Shown: piece after piece, positions 29,647 to 40,391 of the stretch
Position numbering within the stretch: the first letter of the stretch is position 1
How the letters are laid out: each line of letters starts with the position of its first letter
Position numbers and translations under genes: made by a program
The notes under the pieces: model-generated
Told to the model about the DNA's origin: nothing
The model's input: the letters and a program-made list of their open reading frames with translations, nothing else
Database searches by the model: none
NCBI GenBank assembly: GCA_020621985.1
Contig: JAHRYS010000001.1
Coordinates: 248,001-312,000, forward strand
From: Candidatus Ferrigenium altingense
GTDB lineage: Bacteria > Pseudomonadota > Gammaproteobacteria > Burkholderiales > Gallionellaceae
Length of the DNA stretch: 64,000 nucleotides
Reading direction: 5' to 3'

Positions 29647-30272
29647 TGGAACTTAAAGTCATTAATGATAAGGGGCAGGCGACTGCCAATCTGAGCGCAT
29701 CCGATGAATTGTTCGGCCGCGAATACAACGAAGACTTGGTCCATCAGTTGGTCACCGCTTATATGGCCAATTCGCGTGGCGGCAACAGCAAGCAAAAGGG
29801 CCGCAGTGAAATCGCCAAGAGTACGCGTAAGCCATTTGCGCAAAAAGGTACCGGCCGCGCGCGCGCCGGTATGGCGTCCAGCCCGTTATGGCGTGGCGGC
29901 GGCAAGATTTTCCCGAATACCGGCGAAGAAAATTACACTCAAAAGATCAACCGTAAGATGTATCGCGCCGGGCTGGCAGCTATTTTATCCAGGCTGGTCA
30001 GCGAAAACCGTTTGGTGGTGGTGGACAGCTTGACTGTCGACGCGCCAAAAACCAAGCTGTTGGCGCAAAAGATCAAGGGGATGGGGTTGAATTCCGGGCG
30101 CGTGTTGATTATTACGGATAGCGTTGACGAAAACCTGTACCTGTCTGCGCGCAATTTGCCAAACGTGCTGGTGCTGGAAGCCAATCAGGCCGACCCGGTC
30201 AGCTTGGTGCGTTTCCCGAACGTGGTCGTCACGCGCAATGCCGTGGCTAAAATTGAGGAGATGTTCGCATGA
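29646..30272 (+). CDS. rplD: 50S ribosomal protein L4
   Basis: A 208-residue protein that lines the exit tunnel and, in E. coli, represses the S10 operon. It starts [20 protein letters not shown] and contains the tunnel loop [20 protein letters not shown]. Two adjacent ATG codons exist (29643 and 29646); the second gives the usual MELK start. It overlaps rplW by 4 nt. Confidence 0.98.
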   Translation: MELKVINDKGQATANLSASDELFGREYNEDLVHQLVTAYMANSRGGNSKQKGRSEIAKSTRKPFAQKGTGRARAGMASSPLWRGGGKIFPNTGEENYTQKINRKMYRAGLAAILSRLVSENRLVVVDSLTVDAPKTKLLAQKIKGMGLNSGRVLIITDSVDENLYLSARNLPNVLVLEANQADPVSLVRFPNVVVTRNAVAKIEEMFA

Positions 30273-30586
30273 GTACGCAACAATTCAGCCAGGAGCGTTT
30301 GATGAAGGTGTTGCTCGCTCCGCAAATCTCCGAAAAGGCGACTTACGTCGCCGACAAGAATGAACAGGTGATTTTCCGTGTTGTAACGGATGCGACCAAG
30401 CCAGAAATCAAGGCTGCCGTAGAAATGATGTTCAAGGTGAGCGTGGATAGTGTGCAAGTGGCCAACGTCAAGGGCAAGGTAAAACGCGCTGGTCGTTTTT
30501 CCGGTCGCCGCAACAACTGGAAAAAGGCTTATGTCTGCTTGGCTTCCGGTCAGGAAATCAATTTTGCTCCAAGTGAGCAAGGGTAA
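30269..30586 (+). CDS. rplW: 50S ribosomal protein L23
   Basis: A 105-residue protein at the tunnel exit that docks trigger factor and SRP. It contains [20 protein letters not shown] and the loop [20 protein letters not shown]. Its ATG overlaps the rplD stop (ATGA), and rplB follows after 5 nt. Confidence 0.97.
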   Translation: MSTQQFSQERLMKVLLAPQISEKATYVADKNEQVIFRVVTDATKPEIKAAVEMMFKVSVDSVQVANVKGKVKRAGRFSGRRNNWKKAYVCLASGQEINFAPSEQG

Positions 30587-30591
30587 TTATC

Positions 30592-31419
30592 ATGGCATTG
30601 ATTAAATTAAAACCGACAACTCCGGGGCAGCGTGCGGTAGTGCGCGTTGTCAATCCAGACCTGCATAAAGGCAAGCCGGTCGCCGCGCTGCTGGAAAAGC
30701 AGACTAGGACTGCAGGCCGAAACAATAATGGGCATATCACGACCCGCCATATGGGCGGCGGCCATAAGCAGCATTACCGCTTGGTGGACTTCAAACGTGA
30801 TAAAGATGGCATTCCTGCGACTGTCGAACGCCTGGAATATGATCCAAACCGTAGCGCTAACTTGGCTTTGTTGTGTTACGCCGATGGTGAGCGTCGTTAT
30901 ATTATTGCGCCTAAGGGTGTCGCAGCCGGGGCGATCCTGGTGAGCGGCTCGGAAGCGCCAATCAAGCCGGGTAATGCCTTGCCTTTGCGCAATGTCCCAG
31001 TCGGCTCGACTATTCATTGCATCGAAATGTTGCCGGGCAAGGGTGCGCAGTTGGCGCGTTCCGCAGGCACTTCCGTGCAACTGTTGGCGCGCGAAGGCAG
31101 CTACGCGCAATTGCGGTTGCGCTCTGGCGAAATCCGCAAAGTACATATCGATTGCAAAGCGACCTTGGGCGAGGTGGGCAATTCTGAACACAGTCTGCGA
31201 TCCATCGGCAAGGCCGGTGCGATGCGTTGGCGCGGTGTTCGCCCAACCGTGCGCGGTGTGGTAATGAATCCGGTCGATCACCCGCATGGCGGCGGCGAAG
31301 GTAAGACTGCAGCTGGCCGTCATCCGGTCAGCCCATGGGGTGTGCCAGCCAAGGGCTTCCGCACACGTCGCAACAAGCGCACTAGCGGCATGATCGTGCG
31401 TCGTCGCTTTCAGGTTTAA
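30592..31419 (+). CDS. rplB: 50S ribosomal protein L2
   Basis: A 275-residue protein needed for subunit joining and peptidyl transfer. It starts [17 protein letters not shown]. The conserved C-terminal segment [12 protein letters not shown], with the critical histidine, is present, as is [19 protein letters not shown] near the N-terminus. Part of the S10 operon, 5 nt after rplW. Confidence 0.98.
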   Translation: MALIKLKPTTPGQRAVVRVVNPDLHKGKPVAALLEKQTRTAGRNNNGHITTRHMGGGHKQHYRLVDFKRDKDGIPATVERLEYDPNRSANLALLCYADGERRYIIAPKGVAAGAILVSGSEAPIKPGNALPLRNVPVGSTIHCIEMLPGKGAQLARSAGTSVQLLAREGSYAQLRLRSGEIRKVHIDCKATLGEVGNSEHSLRSIGKAGAMRWRGVRPTVRGVVMNPVDHPHGGGEGKTAAGRHPVSPWGVPAKGFRTRRNKRTSGMIVRRRFQV

Positions 31420-31432
31420 GGGGTAAGTAAAC

Positions 31433-31714
31433 ATGGCACGTTCTATTAAAAAAGGTCCATTTGTTGACGCTCACTTGCTCAAGAAAATTGAGACAGTGCG
31501 CGCAACCAACGATAAACGTCCGGTGAAAACCTGGTCACGCCGTTCAACGGTGCTGCCTGAATTCGTCGGTCTGACAATTGCGGTACACAACGGTAAGCAG
31601 CATATCCCGGTGTATGTATCCGAAAACATGGTGGGCCACAAATTGGGTGAGTTTTCCCTGACGCGCACCTTCAAGGGACATGCTGCTGATAAAAAAGCCG
31701 CAGTCAAGAAATAG
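31433..31714 (+). CDS. rpsS: 30S ribosomal protein S19
   Basis: A 93-residue head protein that contacts S13 and tRNA. It starts [20 protein letters not shown] and contains [19 protein letters not shown]. It is 13 nt after rplB and 9 nt before rplV. Confidence 0.98.
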   Translation: MARSIKKGPFVDAHLLKKIETVRATNDKRPVKTWSRRSTVLPEFVGLTIAVHNGKQHIPVYVSENMVGHKLGEFSLTRTFKGHAADKKAAVKK

Positions 31715-31723
31715 GGAGGCATG

Positions 31724-32056
31724 ATGACAACGACTATTGCAGTTGCAAGAAATATTCATCTTTCCGCGCAGAAAGGCCGTTTGGTTGCCGATCAGATTCG
31801 CGGCTTGCCGGTTGCGCAAGCGCTTAATATCCTGGCCTTCAGCCCGAAAAAGGGTGCAGGAATCATCAAAAAGGCCCTGGAATCCGCAATTGCGAATGCC
31901 GAGCATAACGATGGCGCGGATATCGATGAGTTAAAGGTGAAAACCATTTACATCGATAAGGCGGCATCGCTAAAGCGTTTCATGGCGCGCGCTAAGGGTC
32001 GTGGCAACAAAATTGAAAAGCAGACCTGCCACATTACGGTCAGCGTCGGGAGCTAG
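31724..32056 (+). CDS. rplV: 50S ribosomal protein L22
   Basis: A 110-residue protein whose beta-hairpin lines the exit tunnel. It contains [20 protein letters not shown] and [18 protein letters not shown]. Two ATG codons are adjacent. The second (31724) is at better spacing from GGGAGG, so I use it. Confidence 0.97.
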   Translation: MTTTIAVARNIHLSAQKGRLVADQIRGLPVAQALNILAFSPKKGAGIIKKALESAIANAEHNDGADIDELKVKTIYIDKAASLKRFMARAKGRGNKIEKQTCHITVSVGS

Positions 32057-32065
32057 GGGTAAATT

Positions 32066-32773
32066 ATGGGACAAAAAATTCATCCAACCGGCTTCCGGTT
32101 GTGCGTTCGCAAAAACTGGGATTCCAAATGGTTCGCAAACAGCAAGAATTTTGCTGACTTGTTGCTCAAGGATATTGAAGTTCGTGCTTTCCTGAAAAAG
32201 AAGCTGGCTTCTGCCGGTGTTTCCAAGGTAATTATCGAGCGCCCGGCCAAGAACGCCAAAGTGACTATTTACACTGCGCGTCCCGGCATGGTGATAGGTA
32301 AAAAAGGCGAGGATATCGAAGCGTTGCGTGCTGAATTACGCAAGCGCATGGGTTTGCAATCTGTCGATGTTGCTATTGAAGAAGTGCGCAAACCGGAAAT
32401 CGATGCGCAATTGATCGCCGACAGCATCACCGCTCAACTGGAAAAGCGCATCATGTTCCGCCGCGCCATGAAGCGTGCGATGCAAAATGCGATGCGTCTG
32501 GGTGCACAAGGTATCAAGATCATGAGTGCGGGCCGTTTGAACGGTATTGAAATCGCACGCACCGAGTGGTATCGCGAAGGGCGTGTGCCATTGCATACCC
32601 TGCGTGCCGATATTGACTACGGTACTTCCGAAGCGAAGACTACCTATGGCATCATCGGCGTGAAGGTTTGGGTGTTCAAAGGCGAAATTGGTCAGGAAGT
32701 TGCTGCACCAGTCGCCGCTGAGCCGGAAAAGAAAGTAAGAAAGTCGGGAGCTAAGCATGTTACAGCCAGCTAG
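32066..32773 (+). CDS. rpsC: 30S ribosomal protein S3
   Basis: A 235-residue protein at the mRNA entry site with helicase function. It starts [20 protein letters not shown]. The KH domain has [12 protein letters not shown]. Its last 17 nt overlap the start of rplP, an unusually long overlap for this operon. Confidence 0.98.
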   Translation: MGQKIHPTGFRLCVRKNWDSKWFANSKNFADLLLKDIEVRAFLKKKLASAGVSKVIIERPAKNAKVTIYTARPGMVIGKKGEDIEALRAELRKRMGLQSVDVAIEEVRKPEIDAQLIADSITAQLEKRIMFRRAMKRAMQNAMRLGAQGIKIMSAGRLNGIEIARTEWYREGRVPLHTLRADIDYGTSEAKTTYGIIGVKVWVFKGEIGQEVAAPVAAEPEKKVRKSGAKHVTAS

Positions 32774-33173
32774 AAGAAAATACCGCAAGGAACAAAAGGG
32801 CCGTAATACCGGCATTGCCACCCGTGGCAACAAGGTCAGTTTCGGTGAGTTTGGTTTGAAGGCGGTTGCACGCGGTCGCTTGACGGCACGTCAAATTGAG
32901 GCCGCACGCCGTGCGATGACCCGCCACATCAAACGGGGCGGTCGTATCTGGATTCGTATTTTCCCGGACAAGCCAATTTCCAAAAAACCGGCTGAAGTGC
33001 GCATGGGTAATGGTAAGGGAAATCCAGAGTTTTACGTTGCCGAGATTCAACCAGGCAAGATGTTGTACGAAATGGACGGCGTGAATGAAACATTGGCGCG
33101 CGAAGCATTCCGTTTGGCATCTGCAAAGTTGCCGATTGCGACCACATTCGTAATTAGACAGGTAGGGGCATAA
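32757..33173 (+). CDS. rplP: 50S ribosomal protein L16
   Basis: A 138-residue protein near the A-site tRNA elbow and 5S RNA. It starts [19 protein letters not shown] and contains [20 protein letters not shown] and [20 protein letters not shown]. It begins inside the rpsC 3' end, so it is probably translated by re-initiation. Confidence 0.98.
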   Translation: MLQPARRKYRKEQKGRNTGIATRGNKVSFGEFGLKAVARGRLTARQIEAARRAMTRHIKRGGRIWIRIFPDKPISKKPAEVRMGNGKGNPEFYVAEIQPGKMLYEMDGVNETLAREAFRLASAKLPIATTFVIRQVGA

Positions 33174-33174
33174 C

Positions 33175-33366
33175 ATGAAGGCGAGTGAATTGAGAGCCAA
33201 ATCTGCGGCAGATTTGCAACAAGAAACGCTGTCGCTGACCAAGGCGCAATTTGGCCTGCGTATGCAAGTTGCGACGCAGCAAATGACCAATACCAGCGAG
33301 TTGCGCAAAGTGCGCCGTGATATCGCCCGCGTAAAGACAGTATTGAAAGAGAAGGGTGCCCAGTGA
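33175..33366 (+). CDS. rpmC: 50S ribosomal protein L29
   Basis: A 63-residue two-helix protein next to L23 at the tunnel exit. It starts [18 protein letters not shown] and contains [18 protein letters not shown]. It is 1 nt after rplP and overlaps the rpsQ start by 1 nt. Confidence 0.97.
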   Translation: MKASELRAKSAADLQQETLSLTKAQFGLRMQVATQQMTNTSELRKVRRDIARVKTVLKEKGAQ

Positions 33367-33647
33367 TGAGCGATTCCAAAGTAATAAGCGATTCCAAGCT
33401 GAAACGTACCCTGACCGGTACTGTGGTAAGCGACAAGATGGACAAGACTGTAACGGTTTTGGTAGAACGCAAAGTGAAGCACCCTCTGTTGGGTAAAATC
33501 ATTCGCGTCTCCAAAAAATATCACGCGCACGATGAGGCCAATGAGTTTCATACCGGCGATGCGGTCATGATTGAAGAGTGCCGCCCGCTTGCCAAAACCA
33601 AGAGCTGGCGTGTTGCAAAGTTGCTTGTAAGGGCTGCCGCAAACTAA
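33366..33647 (+). CDS. rpsQ: 30S ribosomal protein S17
   Basis: A 93-residue 16S-binding protein. An extra N-terminal segment ([13 protein letters not shown]) precedes the family core [37 protein letters not shown] lies near the end. I use the ATG at 33366, which overlaps the rpmC stop, and not the GTG one codon earlier. Last gene of the S10 operon. Confidence 0.97.
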   Translation: MSDSKVISDSKLKRTLTGTVVSDKMDKTVTVLVERKVKHPLLGKIIRVSKKYHAHDEANEFHTGDAVMIEECRPLAKTKSWRVAKLLVRAAAN

Positions 33648-33660
33648 TTACAGTTTTTGC

Positions 33661-33688
33661 TTGCGCCTTTCCAAAATTCGAATATAAT
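33661..33688 (+). promoter_or_regulatory. Probable promoter of the spc operon
   Basis: TTGCGC (33661-33666), a 16-nt spacer and TATAAT (33683-33688) lie 92 nt before rplN in the only sizeable gap of this region. The leader after it contains the hairpin CGCCGTTAGCGGCG. Confidence 0.6.
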
Positions 33689-33780
33689 AAGCGGCTTCGT
33701 TTCATCGCCGTTAGCGGCGACCTAACCCAAACGGGTTCCAAAACTGGCCGCCGCGAGCGGAAAAAGTTGGAGATTAAATA

Positions 33781-34149
33781 ATGATACAAATGCAGTCTGT
33801 TTTAGATGTAGCTGACAACACTGGTGCGCGCTCTGTAATGTGCATCAAGGTGCTGGGCGGTTCCAAACGCCGTTACGCTTCTGTTGGTGATGTCATCAAG
33901 GTTAGCATCAGAGATGCAGCTCCCCGTGGTCGCGTAAAAAAAGGTGAGGTGTATAACGCCGTAGTGGTGCGCACTGCCAAGGGTGTGCGTCGCCCGGATG
34001 GCTCGCTGATTAAATTTGATGGTAACGCTGCGGTTTTGCTTAACGCCAAACTGGAGCCTATCGGCACGCGCATCTTTGGGCCGGTAACACGCGAGTTGCG
34101 TACCGAAAAGTTCATGAAGATCGTTTCGCTGGCACCTGAAGTGCTGTAA
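33781..34149 (+). CDS. rplN: 50S ribosomal protein L14
   Basis: A 122-residue intersubunit-bridge protein. It starts [20 protein letters not shown] and contains [18 protein letters not shown] and [13 protein letters not shown]. First gene of the spc operon; GGAGAT precedes the ATG. Confidence 0.98.
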   Translation: MIQMQSVLDVADNTGARSVMCIKVLGGSKRRYASVGDVIKVSIRDAAPRGRVKKGEVYNAVVVRTAKGVRRPDGSLIKFDGNAAVLLNAKLEPIGTRIFGPVTRELRTEKFMKIVSLAPEVL

Positions 34150-34177
34150 GCGGAAACAGATCGAGTCGAGGAAAATC

Positions 34178-34492
34178 ATGCGCAAGATCAAGAAAAACGA
34201 TGACGTTATCGTAATCGCAGGTAAAGACAAAGGTAACCGCGGCAATGTGCTGCAGGTTCTTGGTGATCACCTGTTGGTTGGCGGCATCAATAGAGTCAAG
34301 AAGCACCAGAAGCCTAACCCGACAAAGGGGTTGACTGGCGGGATCGTGGAGAAGGAAACGCCGATTCATATTTCGAATGTGGCGATCTACAACACGGCCG
34401 CCAAGAAGGGTGATCGAGTCGGTATTAAAACGCTGGAAGATGGACGCAAGGTTCGTGTGTTCAAGTCCAGTGGCGAAATGATTGACGCTTAA
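34178..34492 (+). CDS. rplX: 50S ribosomal protein L24
   Basis: A 104-residue assembly-initiating protein with a KOW fold. It contains [20 protein letters not shown] and [18 protein letters not shown]. It is 28 nt after rplN and 12 nt before rplE. Confidence 0.97.
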   Translation: MRKIKKNDDVIVIAGKDKGNRGNVLQVLGDHLLVGGINRVKKHQKPNPTKGLTGGIVEKETPIHISNVAIYNTAAKKGDRVGIKTLEDGRKVRVFKSSGEMIDA

Positions 34493-34504
34493 GGGGTATA
34501 GAGC

Positions 34505-35044
34505 ATGGCTCGTTTGTATGAGTTTTACAAAGATAAGGTCGCAAATGACCTGATGAAGCAGTTTGGCTACAAATCCATCATGGAAGTGCCGCGTATCGAG
34601 AAAATCACCCTGAATATGGGGGTTGGCGAGGCGGTTGCAGACAAGAAGGTGATGGAGTTTGCGGTTGGTGATATGCAAAAGATTGCCGGCCAAAAACCGG
34701 TAGTCACATTGTCCAAGAAGTCCATTGCCGGCTTCAAGATTCGTGAAGGTTATCCAGTTGGTTGTAAGGTGACGCTGCGCAAGCTGCGCATGTATGAATT
34801 CCTGGATCGCCTGATTTCGGTTGCGATTCCGCGTATTCGCGATTTCCGTGGTATTTCCGGAAAATCTTTTGATGGTCGCGGTAACTACAACATGGGCGTT
34901 AAAGAGCAGATTATTTTTCCGGAAATCGAGTACGAAAAAATTGATGCGTTGCGTGGCATGAATATTACCATCACCACCTCCGCGAAGACTGATGAAGAAG
35001 CCAAGGCTCTGCTGTTGGCATTCAAACTCCCATTAAAGAAATGA
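34505..35044 (+). CDS. rplE: 50S ribosomal protein L5
   Basis: A 179-residue protein that binds 5S RNA and contacts P-site tRNA. It starts [20 protein letters not shown] and contains [33 protein letters not shown] and [14 protein letters not shown]. Length is normal for the family. Confidence 0.98.
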   Translation: MARLYEFYKDKVANDLMKQFGYKSIMEVPRIEKITLNMGVGEAVADKKVMEFAVGDMQKIAGQKPVVTLSKKSIAGFKIREGYPVGCKVTLRKLRMYEFLDRLISVAIPRIRDFRGISGKSFDGRGNYNMGVKEQIIFPEIEYEKIDALRGMNITITTSAKTDEEAKALLLAFKLPLKK

Positions 35045-35054
35045 GGGAATACTA

Positions 35055-35360
35055 ATGGCTAAGATGGCAGTAATTAACCGCGAGCAAAAACGTCGTGACA
35101 CCGTAAAGAAGTTTGCGGCCAAACGTGCGGAATTGCAGGCGGCGATCTCCAACATGAAGCTCAGCGATGAAGAGCGTGCTGCTGCGCGTCTGAAGCTGCA
35201 AGCCTTGCCGCGCGATTCAAGCCCGGTACGCTTGCGCAACCGATGTGCATTGACGGGTCGCCCGCGCGGTACTTTCAGGAAGTTTGGTTTGGGGCGTATC
35301 AAAGTGCGTGAATTCGCGATGCGCGGTGAAATTCCCGGTATCGTTAAGGCCAGCTGGTAG
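35055..35360 (+). CDS. rpsN: 30S ribosomal protein S14 (zinc-free long form)
   Basis: A 101-residue head protein. It contains [22 protein letters not shown] and [18 protein letters not shown], and ends VKASW. It lacks the CxxC pairs of the zinc-binding short paralogue, so this is the ordinary zinc-independent form. rpmJ in the same region is the zinc form. Confidence 0.98.
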   Translation: MAKMAVINREQKRRDTVKKFAAKRAELQAAISNMKLSDEERAAARLKLQALPRDSSPVRLRNRCALTGRPRGTFRKFGLGRIKVREFAMRGEIPGIVKASW

Positions 35361-35369
35361 GAGAAATAT

Positions 35370-35768
35370 ATGAGTATGAGTGATCCGATCTCCGACATGT
35401 TGACGCGTATTCGTAATGCGCAGATGGCGGAAAAAACCAAAGTAGCAATGCCTTCTTCAAAGTTGAAGGTGGCGATTGCAGAAGTCTTGAAAGACGAAGG
35501 TTATGTGGATGGCTTTAATGTCGTCAAGGGTGATGGTGGCAAAGCCACGCTGGAAATCGGCCTAAAATATTACAGCGGACGCCCGGTGATCGAAAAGATC
35601 CAGCGTATCAGCCGTCCGGGACTGCGTATATACAAGGGTTCCGAAGATATTCCCAAGGTGATGAATGGTCTGGGTATCGCCATTGTGTCTACATCTAAAG
35701 GTTTGATGACCGACCGCAAAGCGCGCGCCAATGGTATTGGTGGTGAAGTGCTGTGCGTAGTCGCGTAG
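35370..35768 (+). CDS. rpsH: 30S ribosomal protein S8
   Basis: A 132-residue primary 16S-binding protein that represses the spc operon in E. coli. It starts [18 protein letters not shown] and ends [16 protein letters not shown] second ATG two codons in is possible, but the MSMSDPI start is usual in betaproteobacteria. Confidence 0.98.
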   Translation: MSMSDPISDMLTRIRNAQMAEKTKVAMPSSKLKVAIAEVLKDEGYVDGFNVVKGDGGKATLEIGLKYYSGRPVIEKIQRISRPGLRIYKGSEDIPKVMNGLGIAIVSTSKGLMTDRKARANGIGGEVLCVVA

Positions 35769-35778
35769 TGAGGTAATC

Positions 35779-36312
35779 ATGTCTAGAGTTGCCAAGAATC
35801 CTGTCGTTCTGCCTGCCGGTGTTGAAGTCGTGCAAGTCGCAGGTGAAATTTCGATAAAGGGGCCGATGGGCACCCTTAAGCAAGCCTTGTCGGGTGATGT
35901 GAGCGTGGAGCGCGAGGGCGACAGCCTGTTGTGCAAGGCGCAGAACGACTCCACACAGGCCAATGCGATGTCCGGTACGATCCGCGCTTTGCTGGCTAAC
36001 ATGGTGCAGGGTGTGAGCAAAGGTTTTGAGCGCAAGCTGAGCCTGGTAGGCGTGGGTTATCGTGCGCAGGCTGCGGGCGATACGCTGAACCTGACATTGG
36101 GTTTTTCTCATCCCGTTGCCTACAAGATGCCTGCCGGTATCAAGGTCGAAACGCCGACGCAAACTGAAATCCTGTTAAAGGGCGCCGACAAGCAGCGTGT
36201 CGGACAAGTTGCTGCTGAAATTCGCGCCTTCCGCGAACCTGAGCCATACAAGGGCAAGGGTGTGCGCTACAGCGATGAAGTGGTGATTCTGAAAGAAACC
36301 AAAAAGAAATAA
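35779..36312 (+). CDS. rplF: 50S ribosomal protein L6
   Basis: A 177-residue protein near the factor-binding site, with two similar domains. It starts [17 protein letters not shown]. The second domain contains [20 protein letters not shown] and [15 protein letters not shown]. It is 10 nt after rpsH. Confidence 0.98.
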   Translation: MSRVAKNPVVLPAGVEVVQVAGEISIKGPMGTLKQALSGDVSVEREGDSLLCKAQNDSTQANAMSGTIRALLANMVQGVSKGFERKLSLVGVGYRAQAAGDTLNLTLGFSHPVAYKMPAGIKVETPTQTEILLKGADKQRVGQVAAEIRAFREPEPYKGKGVRYSDEVVILKETKKK

Positions 36313-36323
36313 TTGAGGCGGAT

Positions 36324-36680
36324 ATGTTGATCAAAAAAGAAGCACGTCAGCGCAGAGCACGCAAAACCCGTGCCCGCATTGCTGAGAAAAAGACAGTACG
36401 TCTTGCTATTCACCGTACCAATTTGCACATCTATGCCCAGGTGATTTCTGCTTGTGGCAGCAAAGTGTTGGCAAGTGCGTCCAGTAACGAAGCGGAAGTT
36501 CGCAAGGATTTGGCGAACGGCGGGAACAAGGCCGCTGCGGCTGTGGTGGGCAAGCGCATCGCCGAGAAGGCGAAGAGCGCGGGCATTACCCAGGTGGCGT
36601 TTGACCGTTCTGGTAACCGGTATCATGGCCGTGTCAAGGCGTTGGCTGAAGCCGCGCGCGAACATGGTCTGCAGTTCTAA
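36324..36680 (+). CDS. rplR: 50S ribosomal protein L18
   Basis: A 118-residue 5S RNA-binding protein. The basic N-terminus is [20 protein letters not shown], and the end is [15 protein letters not shown]. It starts MLIKKEAR, close to the betaproteobacterial form. It sits between rplF and rpsE as usual. Confidence 0.97.
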   Translation: MLIKKEARQRRARKTRARIAEKKTVRLAIHRTNLHIYAQVISACGSKVLASASSNEAEVRKDLANGGNKAAAAVVGKRIAEKAKSAGITQVAFDRSGNRYHGRVKALAEAAREHGLQF

Positions 36681-36693
36681 TTGGAGTTGAGCG

Positions 36694-37215
36694 ATGGCTA
36701 AGCCGCAAGGAAAAATGCATCAGCAAGAAGAGCGCGATGACGGTCTGATCGAAAAAATGATCTCCGTAAACCGTGTCACCAAGGTGGTCAAGGGTGGCCG
36801 CATCATGGGGTTCGCAGCACTGACCGTGGTCGGTGATGGCGATGGCCGCGTAGCGATGGGCAAAGGTAAATCCAAGGAAGTTCCGGTTGCTGTGCAAAAG
36901 GCGATGGATGAAGCGCGCCGCAATCTGGTCAAGATAAGCCTGAGAAATGGCACGTTGCACCATACCGTGATCGGTAAACATGGCGCAGCCAAGGTGTTGA
37001 TGCAGCCGGCATCCGAAGGTACCGGCATTATCGCCGGTGGCGCGATGCGCGCAGTGTTCGAGGCGGTCGGTGTGCGCGATGTGTTGGCCAAGTGTATCGG
37101 CTCCAGCAATCCGTACAACGTGGTGCGCGCCACACTGAACGGCTTGAAAGCATTGAATTCTCCATCGGAAATTGCTGCCAAGCGCGGTAAGAATGTTGAC
37201 GAGATTCTGGGGTAA
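36694..37215 (+). CDS. rpsE: 30S ribosomal protein S5
   Basis: A 173-residue decoding-fidelity protein. It contains [20 protein letters not shown], the RNA-binding loop [20 protein letters not shown], and [19 protein letters not shown]. It is followed after 3 nt by rpmD. Confidence 0.98.
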   Translation: MAKPQGKMHQQEERDDGLIEKMISVNRVTKVVKGGRIMGFAALTVVGDGDGRVAMGKGKSKEVPVAVQKAMDEARRNLVKISLRNGTLHHTVIGKHGAAKVLMQPASEGTGIIAGGAMRAVFEAVGVRDVLAKCIGSSNPYNVVRATLNGLKALNSPSEIAAKRGKNVDEILG

Positions 37216-37218
37216 GCC

Positions 37219-37410
37219 ATGACGCAAGCAAAAAACAAGACTTTAAAAGTGACGCAGATCAAAAGCCTGATCGGCACCAAGCAATCGCATCGCGACACGA
37301 TTCGCGGCTTGGGTCTGCGTCGTATCAATCATACCGTGCAACTGGAAGACACTCCTTGTGTGCGCGGCATGATCAACAAAGTGTTTTATATGGTTAAGTG
37401 CGAGGCATAA
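37219..37410 (+). CDS. rpmD: 50S ribosomal protein L30
   Basis: A 63-residue protein. It contains [20 protein letters not shown] and [20 protein letters not shown]. It lies 3 nt after rpsE and 3 nt before rplO. Confidence 0.97.
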   Translation: MTQAKNKTLKVTQIKSLIGTKQSHRDTIRGLGLRRINHTVQLEDTPCVRGMINKVFYMVKCEA

Positions 37411-37413
37411 CAA

Positions 37414-37848
37414 ATGCAACTCAATAATATTCAGCCTGCGCAAGGTGCCAAGCATTCCAAGCGCCGCGTTGGTCGCGGCATCGGTTCTGGTTTGGGCAAG
37501 ACCTGTGGTCGCGGTCACAAGGGGCAGAAATCCCGCGCTGGCGGTTTTCATAAGGTCGGTTTTGAGGGCGGTCAAATGCCGCTGCAACGCCGCTTGCCGA
37601 AGCGCGGTTTTGTCTCGCTGACACGCGATGACACGGCACAAGTTCGATTGTCAGATCTGCAAAAACTGCCGGTAGACAGCATTGACCTGCTGGCACTCAA
37701 GCAGGCTGGCGTTATTCATGCTGGTGCATTGACTGCAAAAGTCATTCTGTGCGGTGAAATTTCCCGTGCAGTGAAGTTGCAGGGGCTGCTGGTAACCAAA
37801 GGTGCACGCACAGCGATTGAAGCTGCTGGCGGCAGCATCGCCGAGTAA
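37414..37848 (+). CDS. rplO: 50S ribosomal protein L15
   Basis: A 144-residue late-assembly protein. It starts [20 protein letters not shown] and contains the glycine/arginine-rich [20 protein letters not shown] and [18 protein letters not shown]. secY follows after 9 nt. Confidence 0.98.
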   Translation: MQLNNIQPAQGAKHSKRRVGRGIGSGLGKTCGRGHKGQKSRAGGFHKVGFEGGQMPLQRRLPKRGFVSLTRDDTAQVRLSDLQKLPVDSIDLLALKQAGVIHAGALTAKVILCGEISRAVKLQGLLVTKGARTAIEAAGGSIAE

Positions 37849-37857
37849 GGCTGGTAC

Positions 37858-39174
37858 GTGAGCGCAGTGGCTAAGGGTGCAGGCAAGAGCAAGTATGGTG
37901 ATTTAGGTCAGCGTCTTTGGTTTCTGCTGGGCGCGCTGGTGGTATTTCGCATTGGTGCGCACATCCCGGTGCCGGGTATTGATCCGACGGTGCTGGCTGA
38001 TTTGTTCAAGTCGCAGAAAGACGGCATCCTGGGCATGTTCAACATGTTCTCGGGTGGCGCGCTGGAACGTTTCACGATTTTCGCGCTGGGGATCATGCCG
38101 TACATCTCCGCGTCGATCATCATGCAGTTGGCTGCGATAGCGGTTCCGCATATCGAGCAGTTGAAGAAAGAAGGCGAAGCAGGACGCCGCAAGATAACGC
38201 AGTACACCCGCTACGGCACATTGGCTTTGGCGTTGTTCCAGGCGTTTGGCATCTCGGTGGCGTTGCAATCGCAGCCGGGCTTGGTGCCGAATCCGGGCAC
38301 AATGTTCCAGTTAACCTCGGTAGTTACCCTGGTGACCGGCACGATGTTCCTGATGTGGCTGGGCGAGCAGATTACTGAACGCGGTCTTGGAAATGGTATT
38401 TCGCTGATTATTTTTGCCGGTATCGCGGCGGGTTTGCCCAGCGCGATTGGCAGCACGCTTGAGTTGGCGCGCACCGGTGCATTCTCCATCCCGCTGGTGT
38501 TGTTGCTGTTCTTCGGGGCGATAGCGGTCACGGCTTTGGTGGTGTATGTCGAACGTGGCCAGCGCAAGATTTTGGTGAACTACGCCAAACGGCAAGTGGG
38601 TAACAAAGTTTATGGTGGGCAAAGTTCCCATCTGCCGCTGAAGCTGAATATGGCCGGCGTAATCCCGCCTATTTTTGCCTCCAGCATCATCCTGTTTCCG
38701 GCGACGATTGCGGGCTGGTTCGGTAGCGGAGAGGGCATGGGCTGGCTGAAAGATATCAGCGGAATGTTGTCTCCCGGGCAGCCAATTTATGTGCTGACGT
38801 ATGCGGTAGCGATTATATTTTTCTGTTTCTTCTACACGGCGCTGGTGTTCAGCCCGAAAGAAACGGCGGACAATTTGAAAAAGAGTGGCGCTTTTTTGCC
38901 CGGTATTCGCCCCGGCGAACAAACTGCGCGCTACGTTGAAAAGATCATGCTGCGTCTGACCATGATTGGCGCGGTGTATATCACTCTGGTTTGTTTGCTG
39001 CCGGAATTTCTGGTGGTAAAGTGGAACGTGCCGTTTTACTTTGGTGGCACATCGCTGTTGATCCTGGTGGTGGTAACGATGGACTTCATGGCGCAAGTAC
39101 AGTCTTATCTGATGACTCATCAGTATGAAAACCTGCTGAAGAAAGCCAATTTCAAGGGTGGGTCTGCGCGCTAA
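37858..39174 (+). CDS. secY: SecY, translocase channel subunit (GTG start)
   Basis: A 438-residue inner-membrane protein with about ten hydrophobic segments that forms the protein-conducting channel with SecE and SecG. It starts with GTG ([20 protein letters not shown]). Family stretches are [40 protein letters not shown] and [20 protein letters not shown]. It ends 1 nt inside the infA start codon. A second in-frame GTG three codons later is a possible alternative. Confidence 0.97.
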   Translation: MSAVAKGAGKSKYGDLGQRLWFLLGALVVFRIGAHIPVPGIDPTVLADLFKSQKDGILGMFNMFSGGALERFTIFALGIMPYISASIIMQLAAIAVPHIEQLKKEGEAGRRKITQYTRYGTLALALFQAFGISVALQSQPGLVPNPGTMFQLTSVVTLVTGTMFLMWLGEQITERGLGNGISLIIFAGIAAGLPSAIGSTLELARTGAFSIPLVLLLFFGAIAVTALVVYVERGQRKILVNYAKRQVGNKVYGGQSSHLPLKLNMAGVIPPIFASSIILFPATIAGWFGSGEGMGWLKDISGMLSPGQPIYVLTYAVAIIFFCFFYTALVFSPKETADNLKKSGAFLPGIRPGEQTARYVEKIMLRLTMIGAVYITLVCLLPEFLVVKWNVPFYFGGTSLLILVVVTMDFMAQVQSYLMTHQYENLLKKANFKGGSAR

Positions 39175-39392
39175 TGGCTAAAGAAGATGTGATTCAGATG
39201 CAGGGCGAGATAGAGGAATCGTTGCCGAACGCGACATTCCGAATCAAGCTGGAAAATGGTCATGTGGTGTTGGGTCATATCTCGGGGAAAATGCGTATGC
39301 ACTACATTCGCATCCTGCCAGGAGACAAGGTGACCGTGGAATTGACACCATATGATTTGAGTAAGGCGCGCATTGTGTTCCGCGCCAAATAG
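39174..39392 (+). CDS. infA: Translation initiation factor IF-1
   Basis: A 72-residue S1-like OB-fold protein that binds the ribosomal A site during initiation. It contains [39 protein letters not shown] and [12 protein letters not shown]. The ATG overlaps the secY stop (TAATG). Confidence 0.97.
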   Translation: MAKEDVIQMQGEIEESLPNATFRIKLENGHVVLGHISGKMRMHYIRILPGDKVTVELTPYDLSKARIVFRAK

Positions 39393-39415
39393 TTGAGCGA
39401 GTAAGGAGAAGAAAA

Positions 39416-39529
39416 ATGAGAGTGCAAGCATCAGTAAAAAAGATATGCCGTAACTGCAAGATCGTCATTCGCAAGCGTGTGGTGCGCGTTATTTGCGCAG
39501 AACCGCGGCACAAGCAACGCCAAGGCTAA
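39416..39529 (+). CDS. rpmJ: 50S ribosomal protein L36 (zinc form)
   Basis: A 37-residue protein starting [16 protein letters not shown] and ending [10 protein letters not shown]. The zinc ligands C11, C14, C27 and H32 are all present. AAGGAG lies 7 nt before the ATG. Its position between infA and rpsM is the normal one. Confidence 0.95.
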   Translation: MRVQASVKKICRNCKIVIRKRVVRVICAEPRHKQRQG

Positions 39530-39559
39530 TTGAATCAAATCGGCTCTTAGTGATATAAT
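39530..39559 (+). promoter_or_regulatory. Possible promoter of the alpha operon
   Basis: TTGAAT (39530-39535), an 18-nt spacer and TATAAT (39554-39559) lie 29 nt before rpsM. The -10 is perfect; the -35 and spacing are weaker. Confidence 0.5.
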
Positions 39560-39588
39560 TTTCGTCTTTTCAAAGATAGGGTAGCTGC

Positions 39589-39954
39589 ATGGCACGTATT
39601 GCAGGGGTCAATATCCCCAACCATCAACACGCTGTGATTGCCTTGACTGCAATCTACGGTATCGGGCGCGCCCGTTCGCAAGATGTTTGCGTAGCGGCTG
39701 GCGTGAATTCCAGCACCAAGATGAAAGATTTGACTGACGCAGAGGTTGAAAAGCTGCGCGAGCAAGTCGCCAAGTTCACGGTGGAAGGTGATCTGCGTCG
39801 TGAAACGACGATGAACATCAAGCGCCTGATGGACTTGGGTTGCTATCGCGGCCTGCGCCATCGCCGTGGTTTGCCATGCCGTGGCCAGCGCACTCGCACC
39901 AACGCACGTACCCGTAAGGGCCCGCGCAAGGCGATTGCCGGCGCCAAGAAGTAA
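39589..39954 (+). CDS. rpsM: 30S ribosomal protein S13
   Basis: A 121-residue head protein bridging to the 50S subunit. It starts [20 protein letters not shown] and contains YGIGRARSQ and the C-terminal [20 protein letters not shown]. First gene of the alpha operon. Confidence 0.98.
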   Translation: MARIAGVNIPNHQHAVIALTAIYGIGRARSQDVCVAAGVNSSTKMKDLTDAEVEKLREQVAKFTVEGDLRRETTMNIKRLMDLGCYRGLRHRRGLPCRGQRTRTNARTRKGPRKAIAGAKK

Positions 39955-39984
39955 GTTTGCTATAACGCATTAGAGGATTAGATT

Positions 39985-40374
39985 ATGGCCAAGCCAAGCA
40001 CGAAGGTGCGCAAGAAAGTCAAAAAGAACGTAGCCGAAGGTATTGCGCACGTTCACGCTTCCTTTAACAACACTATCGTCACCATTACCGACCGCCAAGG
40101 CAATACCTTGGCATGGTCGACCAGCGGTGCGCAGGGTTTTAAGGGTTCGCGCAAGAGCACGCCGTTTGCAGCGCAGGTGGCGGCCGAAACAGTGGGCAAG
40201 GCTGCAGTTGAATGCGGCGTTAAAAATCTTGAAGTGCGCATCAAGGGACCAGGCCCAGGCCGCGAGTCCGCAGTGCGCGCATTGAATGCGGCTGGTTTTA
40301 AGATTACCAGCATTTCCGACATTACACCGGTGCCGCACAACGGCTGCCGTCCGCCTAAAAAGCGCCGTATCTAA
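39985..40374 (+). CDS. rpsK: 30S ribosomal protein S11
   Basis: A 129-residue platform protein. It contains [29 protein letters not shown]-type sequence ([20 protein letters not shown]) and the end [13 protein letters not shown]. It is 30 nt after rpsM. Confidence 0.98.
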   Translation: MAKPSTKVRKKVKKNVAEGIAHVHASFNNTIVTITDRQGNTLAWSTSGAQGFKGSRKSTPFAAQVAAETVGKAAVECGVKNLEVRIKGPGPGRESAVRALNAAGFKITSISDITPVPHNGCRPPKKRRI

Positions 40375-40391
40375 TTTTTTGGGAGTCGATC